Shown here in pieces: positions 40,089 to 43,641 of a stretch of 43,641 nt of DNA. Under the pieces are notes generated by a model that searched no databases, had not been told where the DNA came from, and saw nothing but the letters and a program-made list of their open reading frames with translations. Made by a program: the position numbers and the translations under genes. The first letter of the stretch is position 1; each line of letters begins with the position of its first letter. The DNA is from Candidatus Omnitrophota bacterium (GTDB lineage: Bacteria; Omnitrophota; Gorgyraeia; B26-G9): assembly GCA_016213925.1 (NCBI GenBank), contig JACQZH010000030.1, positions 1-43,641 on the forward strand. Reading direction: 5' to 3'.

Positions 40089-41591
40089 ATGAAAATAATA
40101 ATTTCTTATCCTCCATTAGATTCGCAAAAGGGAATTCCCCTGCTTTCCCAAAACAGGCAATTTCAATACTTCAAAGATCCGACATATATTTATCCGGTAG
40201 TTCCGGCACAGGCAGCGTCTTTGCTCGAAAGAGAAGGTTTTGAGGTTATTTGGAATGATTGCATTGCGCAGGGCTGGACATATGAACAGTTTATTGATTT
40301 TGTGAAAAAGGAAAAACCGGATGTCATTGCTATGGAAACTAAAACACCGGTTGTAAAAGAACACTGGAAAATTATTAATGATCTCAAAAAACTGGTGACT
40401 GGTGACTGGCAACTGGTGACTGTTATTTTCGGCGACCATGTGACAGCTTTACCTGAAGAAACGATGAAGAATTGCCAGGTGGATTTTGTGCTTACCGGTG
40501 GCGATTACGATTTTCTTCTTTTGAATCTTTGTCAAACATTAAGTCTGTCCGCTAATCGCTATTCGCTATCCGCTATCTTGGAGCCGGGTGTATGGTATAG
40601 AGAGGATCAGCAGATAAAAAACACTGGAAAATTCAAACTTGATCACGATTTAAATTCTCTTCCATTTATAGATCGCGACCTTACAGAGTGGAAAAATTAT
40701 GCTTATAAAAATGGTAACTTCCGCAGGACTCCGGGAACTTATATTATGAGCGGTAGAGATTGCTGGTGGGGGAAGTGCACTTTTTGTGCGTGGCCTCTGC
40801 TTTATCCGGAATTCAGGCAAAGGAAAGTAGATAATGTGCTTGATGAAATAGGTATTCTAATAGAAAATTTTAAAGTAAAAGAAATAATGGATGATTCCGG
40901 AAGTTTTCCTGTTGGGCAGTGGCTAAGAGATTTTTGTCATGGGATGATTTCAAGAGGATATAATAAGAAGATTAATCTTGACTGTAATATGCGCTTTGGA
41001 GCTTTAATAGATGATGATTATAGGCTAATGCGTAAAGCCGGATTCAGATTTCTGCTTTTTGGCATAGAATCGGCGAATCAAAATACTCTTGATAGGATAA
41101 AGAAAAATCTGACAGTTGATACTATTGTTCAATCATGTAAGAGCGCGAGGCGTGCCGGGCTTTATCCTCATATTACAATTATGTTCGGATATCCCTGGGA
41201 AAGTTATGAAGACGCGCAAAGGACACTTGAACTGGGAAAATGGTTATTAAAAAAGGACTATGCGTATACAATGCAGTCAACAGTGGTTATTCCGTATCCG
41301 GGCACGCCGTTGTTTGCGGAATGTAAACAACAGGGATTGCTGGAGAGCATGGATTGGCCTTATTATGACATGAAAAATCCGGTAATGAAAATAGGTTTTG
41401 ATAAGGATAAACTGCTTGAACTCGTACAGAGTTTGTATTCAGTCAGCTATTCTCCGGAATTTATAATAAGAAAAATTACCAGTATCCGGGAATTTGATGA
41501 TGTTATTTATTTCAGTAGGGCTTTCAAAAAAGTCATGGGCCATATTTTTGATTTTAAAACTCGGAATAAAAACAAATGCGGATGTGAATAA
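40089..41591 (+). CDS. B12-binding-domain radical SAM protein
   Basis: The 500-aa protein has an N-terminal cobalamin-binding-like domain (PVVPAQAASLLEREGFEVIWND, KKEKPDVIAMETK) and a radical SAM core with GRDCWWGKCTFCAWP. The spacing between the first two cysteines is four residues rather than three, a variant known from some B12-type families. MRFGALIDDD, FLLFGIESANQNTLDRI and IPYPGTPLF complete the core. Two in-frame 7-bp-periodic repeats interrupt the N-terminal domain at about residues 102-113 and 154-163. Substrate is unknown; the locus suggests a sugar or lipid modification. Confidence 0.87.
   Translation: MKIIISYPPLDSQKGIPLLSQNRQFQYFKDPTYIYPVVPAQAASLLEREGFEVIWNDCIAQGWTYEQFIDFVKKEKPDVIAMETKTPVVKEHWKIINDLKKLVTGDWQLVTVIFGDHVTALPEETMKNCQVDFVLTGGDYDFLLLNLCQTLSLSANRYSLSAILEPGVWYREDQQIKNTGKFKLDHDLNSLPFIDRDLTEWKNYAYKNGNFRRTPGTYIMSGRDCWWGKCTFCAWPLLYPEFRQRKVDNVLDEIGILIENFKVKEIMDDSGSFPVGQWLRDFCHGMISRGYNKKINLDCNMRFGALIDDDYRLMRKAGFRFLLFGIESANQNTLDRIKKNLTVDTIVQSCKSARRAGLYPHITIMFGYPWESYEDAQRTLELGKWLLKKDYAYTMQSTVVIPYPGTPLFAECKQQGLLESMDWPYYDMKNPVMKIGFDKDKLLELVQSLYSVSYSPEFIIRKITSIREFDDVIYFSRAFKKVMGHIFDFKTRNKNKCGCE
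40392..40426 (+). repeat. in-frame 7-bp-periodic repeat in the radical SAM gene (first)
   Basis: ctggtga/ctggtga/ctggcaa/ctggtga/ctgttat, five exact 7-base steps, encoding LVTGDWQLVTV in the cobalamin-binding-like domain. Confidence 0.8.
40550..40577 (+). repeat. in-frame 7-bp-periodic repeat in the radical SAM gene (second)
   Basis: cgctaat/cgctatt/cgctatc/cgctatc, four exact 7-base steps, encoding ANRYSLSAIL. Its unit differs from the first repeat 160 bases earlier. Confidence 0.82.
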
Positions 41592-41594
41592 ACT

Positions 41595-42407
41595 ATGATG
41601 GTTTCTGTAGTAATAACTACGAAAAATGAAGAAAAACATATTGAGACATGCCTGAAATCAATTAAAGCGCAGAGCTTTGCCGCTGAAGAGATTGAGATAA
41701 TTGTAGTTGATAATGGCTCTACTGATGCGACTAAAGAAATCAGCCGACGTTTTACGGATAATGTATTTGATTTTGGGCCAGAGCGTTCAGCACAGAGAAA
41801 TTTCGGGATTGGAAAGGCCAGGGGAAAATATGTGCTTTATCTTGATGCGGATATGATTGTTTCGCAAGGTGTGATTAAGGAGTGTGTCAAAAAGTGCGAA
41901 AAAGATAATTGTGTAGCTTTATACATCCCTGAGAAAATAATTGGTGAAGGGTTCTGGATAAAGGTGAGAAATTTTGAAAGAAGTTTTTATAATGCTACGG
42001 TAATAGATTGCGTGCGTTTTCTGAAGCGCGAAGCTTTTTTAAAATGCGGCGGTTTTGATGAAAATCTTACCGGCCCGGAAGATTGGGATTTTGACAGAAG
42101 AATAAGCGCTTTAGGAAAAACCGCTATAATTACAGATGTGATTTGTCATGATGAGGGCAATTTTGGTCTTAAAAAATATTTGCGTAAAAAACAATATTAT
42201 TCAAAGACCTTTGAAAAATATGCCGAAAAATGGGGAAAGGAAGATAAGGTAATAAAAAAACAATTAGGGTTTTGGTACCGTTACTTCGGAGTATTTATTG
42301 AAAATAATAAATGGAAAACTTTATTATTACATCCTGTCCTGATGTCCGGGATGTATTTTTTAAGGATACTAGTTGGCCTTAACTATCTAAGATTAAAAAG
42401 AGGATAA
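41595..42407 (+). CDS. glycosyltransferase family 2
   Basis: The 270-aa protein begins [20 protein letters not shown], with [12 protein letters not shown] and YLDADMIVS as the nucleotide-sugar and metal motifs and [13 protein letters not shown] as the acceptor-side block. It starts 3 bases after the radical SAM stop and ends 2 bases before gmd, so it is within the operon. A hydrophobic stretch near the C-terminus ([19 protein letters not shown]) may associate with the membrane. Confidence 0.92.
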   Translation: MMVSVVITTKNEEKHIETCLKSIKAQSFAAEEIEIIVVDNGSTDATKEISRRFTDNVFDFGPERSAQRNFGIGKARGKYVLYLDADMIVSQGVIKECVKKCEKDNCVALYIPEKIIGEGFWIKVRNFERSFYNATVIDCVRFLKREAFLKCGGFDENLTGPEDWDFDRRISALGKTAIITDVICHDEGNFGLKKYLRKKQYYSKTFEKYAEKWGKEDKVIKKQLGFWYRYFGVFIENNKWKTLLLHPVLMSGMYFLRILVGLNYLRLKRG

Positions 42408-42409
42408 AA

Positions 42410-43453
42410 ATGAAAAAAGCGCTAATTACAGGAATTACCGGTCAGGACGGCTCTTATTTGGCAGAATTACTGCTTTCCAAAGGCTATGAAGTGCACGGTA
42501 TTATAAGAAGAGCAAGCACTTTTAATACCGGAAGAATTGATAATATCTATCAGGATGTCCATGAGTCTTCAAAAAGGCTTTTTTTGCATTACGGAGACTT
42601 ATCAGACGGAGAACAGATTTCTTCGATTATTTATAATCTCAGGCCTGATGAGATATACCACCTGGGGGCTCAAAGCCATGTGCGGGTGAGTTTTGATATG
42701 GCTGAATATACCGGTAATATCACGGGGCTTGGGACAGTGCGTATCCTGGAAGCATTAAGAAGAAGTAAAAACAAGATAAAATTTTATCAGGCGTCATCCA
42801 GCGAGATGTTCGGCGCGGCAAAACCTCCGCAGAATGAGCTTACTGCTTTTAAGCCGAGAAGCCCTTATGCCTGCGCCAAGGTATATGCCTATTGGCTGGT
42901 TAACAATTACCGAGAAGGCTATAATATTTTTGCTTCAAACGGGATATTATTTAATCACGAATCACCTCGCCGCGGGGAAACATTTGTAACAAGAAAAATT
43001 ACCCGCGCTGTTGCGGCGATTATGGCAGGTAAACAGGATTGCCTTTATCTTGGTAATTTGGCGGCTAAAAGGGACTGGGGATTTGCGCCGGAATACTTAG
43101 AAGCAATGTGGAAAATATTGCAGCAAAAAAAGGCCGGTGATTTTGTTATCGGTACTGGGCAATCGCATTCCGTAAAAGAATTTGTCGAAGAGGTTTTTAA
43201 ATATGCTGGTTTGAATTGGAAGAAATATGTAAAAATAGACAAGCGCTATTTCCGTCCTACAGAAGTTGAGAGCCTTATCGCGGATTTCTCAAAGGCAAAA
43301 AAAGCGTTAAAATGGAAGCCTCAGATTATGTTTAAAGACTTGGTGAAAATAATGGTTGACGCGGATATGCGCAAGGCCGGGCTTAAGCCTATCGGTGAAG
43401 GCGATAAAATTTTAAGGAAAAAATTTAAAAATAAATGGTGGAAGGAAGATTAG
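42410..43453 (+). CDS. gmd: GDP-mannose 4,6-dehydratase
   Basis: Gmd converts GDP-mannose to GDP-4-keto-6-deoxymannose. [27 protein letters not shown] is the diagnostic N-terminus, followed by [19 protein letters not shown], the active-site SSSEMFG and [12 protein letters not shown], and [16 protein letters not shown]. Length 347 aa is normal. The next gene begins as a GDP-fucose synthase, the following step, directly after the stop. Confidence 0.97.
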   Translation: MKKALITGITGQDGSYLAELLLSKGYEVHGIIRRASTFNTGRIDNIYQDVHESSKRLFLHYGDLSDGEQISSIIYNLRPDEIYHLGAQSHVRVSFDMAEYTGNITGLGTVRILEALRRSKNKIKFYQASSSEMFGAAKPPQNELTAFKPRSPYACAKVYAYWLVNNYREGYNIFASNGILFNHESPRRGETFVTRKITRAVAAIMAGKQDCLYLGNLAAKRDWGFAPEYLEAMWKILQQKKAGDFVIGTGQSHSVKEFVEEVFKYAGLNWKKYVKIDKRYFRPTEVESLIADFSKAKKALKWKPQIMFKDLVKIMVDADMRKAGLKPIGEGDKILRKKFKNKWWKED

Positions 43454-43641
43454 ATGAAATTCTGGAAAGATAAAAAAGTTGTTGTTACCGGGGGAAACGG
43501 GTTTTTAGGCCGTTTCGTGGTTGAAAAATTAAGGCAGAACGGGTGCCAAAACATTTTTGTGCCGGATATCAAAGATTATGATTTAGTAAAAATGGAAGCT
43601 GTGCAAAAAATGTATAGTGACGCGAAACCTGATATAGTCAT
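43454..43641 (+). CDS. GDP-L-fucose synthase-like epimerase/reductase, cut by the window end
   Basis: ATG follows the gmd stop without a gap. The 62 visible residues start MKFWKDKKVVVTGGNGFLG, an SDR Rossmann motif, and continue with VEKLRQNG and DYDLVKMEAVQKMYSDAKPD. The position after gmd makes GDP-L-fucose synthase (WcaG/Fcl) the best call. The catalytic residues lie outside the window. Confidence 0.8.
   Translation, partial: MKFWKDKKVVVTGGNGFLGRFVVEKLRQNGCQNIFVPDIKDYDLVKMEAVQKMYSDAKPDIV

Overview
The window looks like a chromosomal segment of an uncultured bacterium, most likely Candidatus Omnitrophota (PVC-related). This is inferred from the type of content: a very large exported polypeptide built from fused metabolic-enzyme domains, a PEP-CTERM surface protein, abundant radical-SAM enzymes, anaerobic class III ribonucleotide reductase, and many decaying toxin-antitoxin modules. 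No rRNA or marker gene in the window proves the phylum. GC content is moderate to low, and clear -35/-10 promoters with 16-17 bp spacers are visible in several places.

Layout. (1) 1-5.3 kb is a housekeeping operon: purD, purE, a fused TsaC/YrdC plus YwlE-type phosphatase, rpiB, glyA and a dCMP deaminase; the order tsaC-ywlE-rpiB-glyA resembles the Bacillus ywl-glyA cluster. (2) 5.3-9.4 kb is an anaerobic deoxyribonucleotide module: a promoter with two NrdR boxes, nrdR, nrdD, a CxxC redoxin, a terminator, and a damaged nrdG. (3) 9.4-13.3 kb holds AmrS-type radical SAM, a Cys-cluster protein, a DUF2156 protein, an AAA ATPase and tRNA-Phe. (4) 13.3-15.6 kb, minus strand, holds a spore-photoproduct-lyase-like radical SAM protein and a GT2 glycosyltransferase. 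(5) 16.0-21.6 kb is a single 1865-residue exported protein containing class II fructose-1,6-bisphosphatase (GlpX), a TPR-like linker, class II fructose-bisphosphate aldolase and triosephosphate-isomerase-like segments, i.e. three consecutive gluconeogenic steps behind one signal peptide. (6) 21.7-26.6 kb encodes surface proteins: a lamin-tail/PEP-CTERM protein, a VGIGT-repeat protein, a GH16-type hydrolase, a methyltransferase and a small membrane protein. (7) 26.6-34 kb is a plastic region with nadE, hisH, hisF, a four-helix-bundle (S23/Avd-like) gene, several intact or broken toxin-antitoxin pairs and remnants of other genes. (8) 34-43.6 kb is a polysaccharide locus: interrupted Wzx flippase, glycosyltransferases, UDP-glucuronate decarboxylase, UDP-glucose dehydrogenase, a B12-type radical SAM protein, Gmd and the start of a GDP-fucose synthase, which together would supply UDP-xylose and GDP-fucose.

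Two features stand out. The first is the exported GlpX-FBA-TPI fusion with its structured leader. The second is a set of short elements made of degenerate units at exact 7-bp (sometimes 8- or 10-bp) spacing. They occur between genes and in frame inside hisH, hisF and a radical-SAM gene. The largest clusters flank the four-helix-bundle gene in inverted orientation and incorporate the 3' end of nadE and the 5' end of hisH.

Several genes are broken by clean lesions: an internal deletion with frame change in nrdG, single in-frame stop codons in a HepT-like toxin and in the flippase, and an internal deletion in HicA. All functional statements come from reading motifs; no database search was possible.
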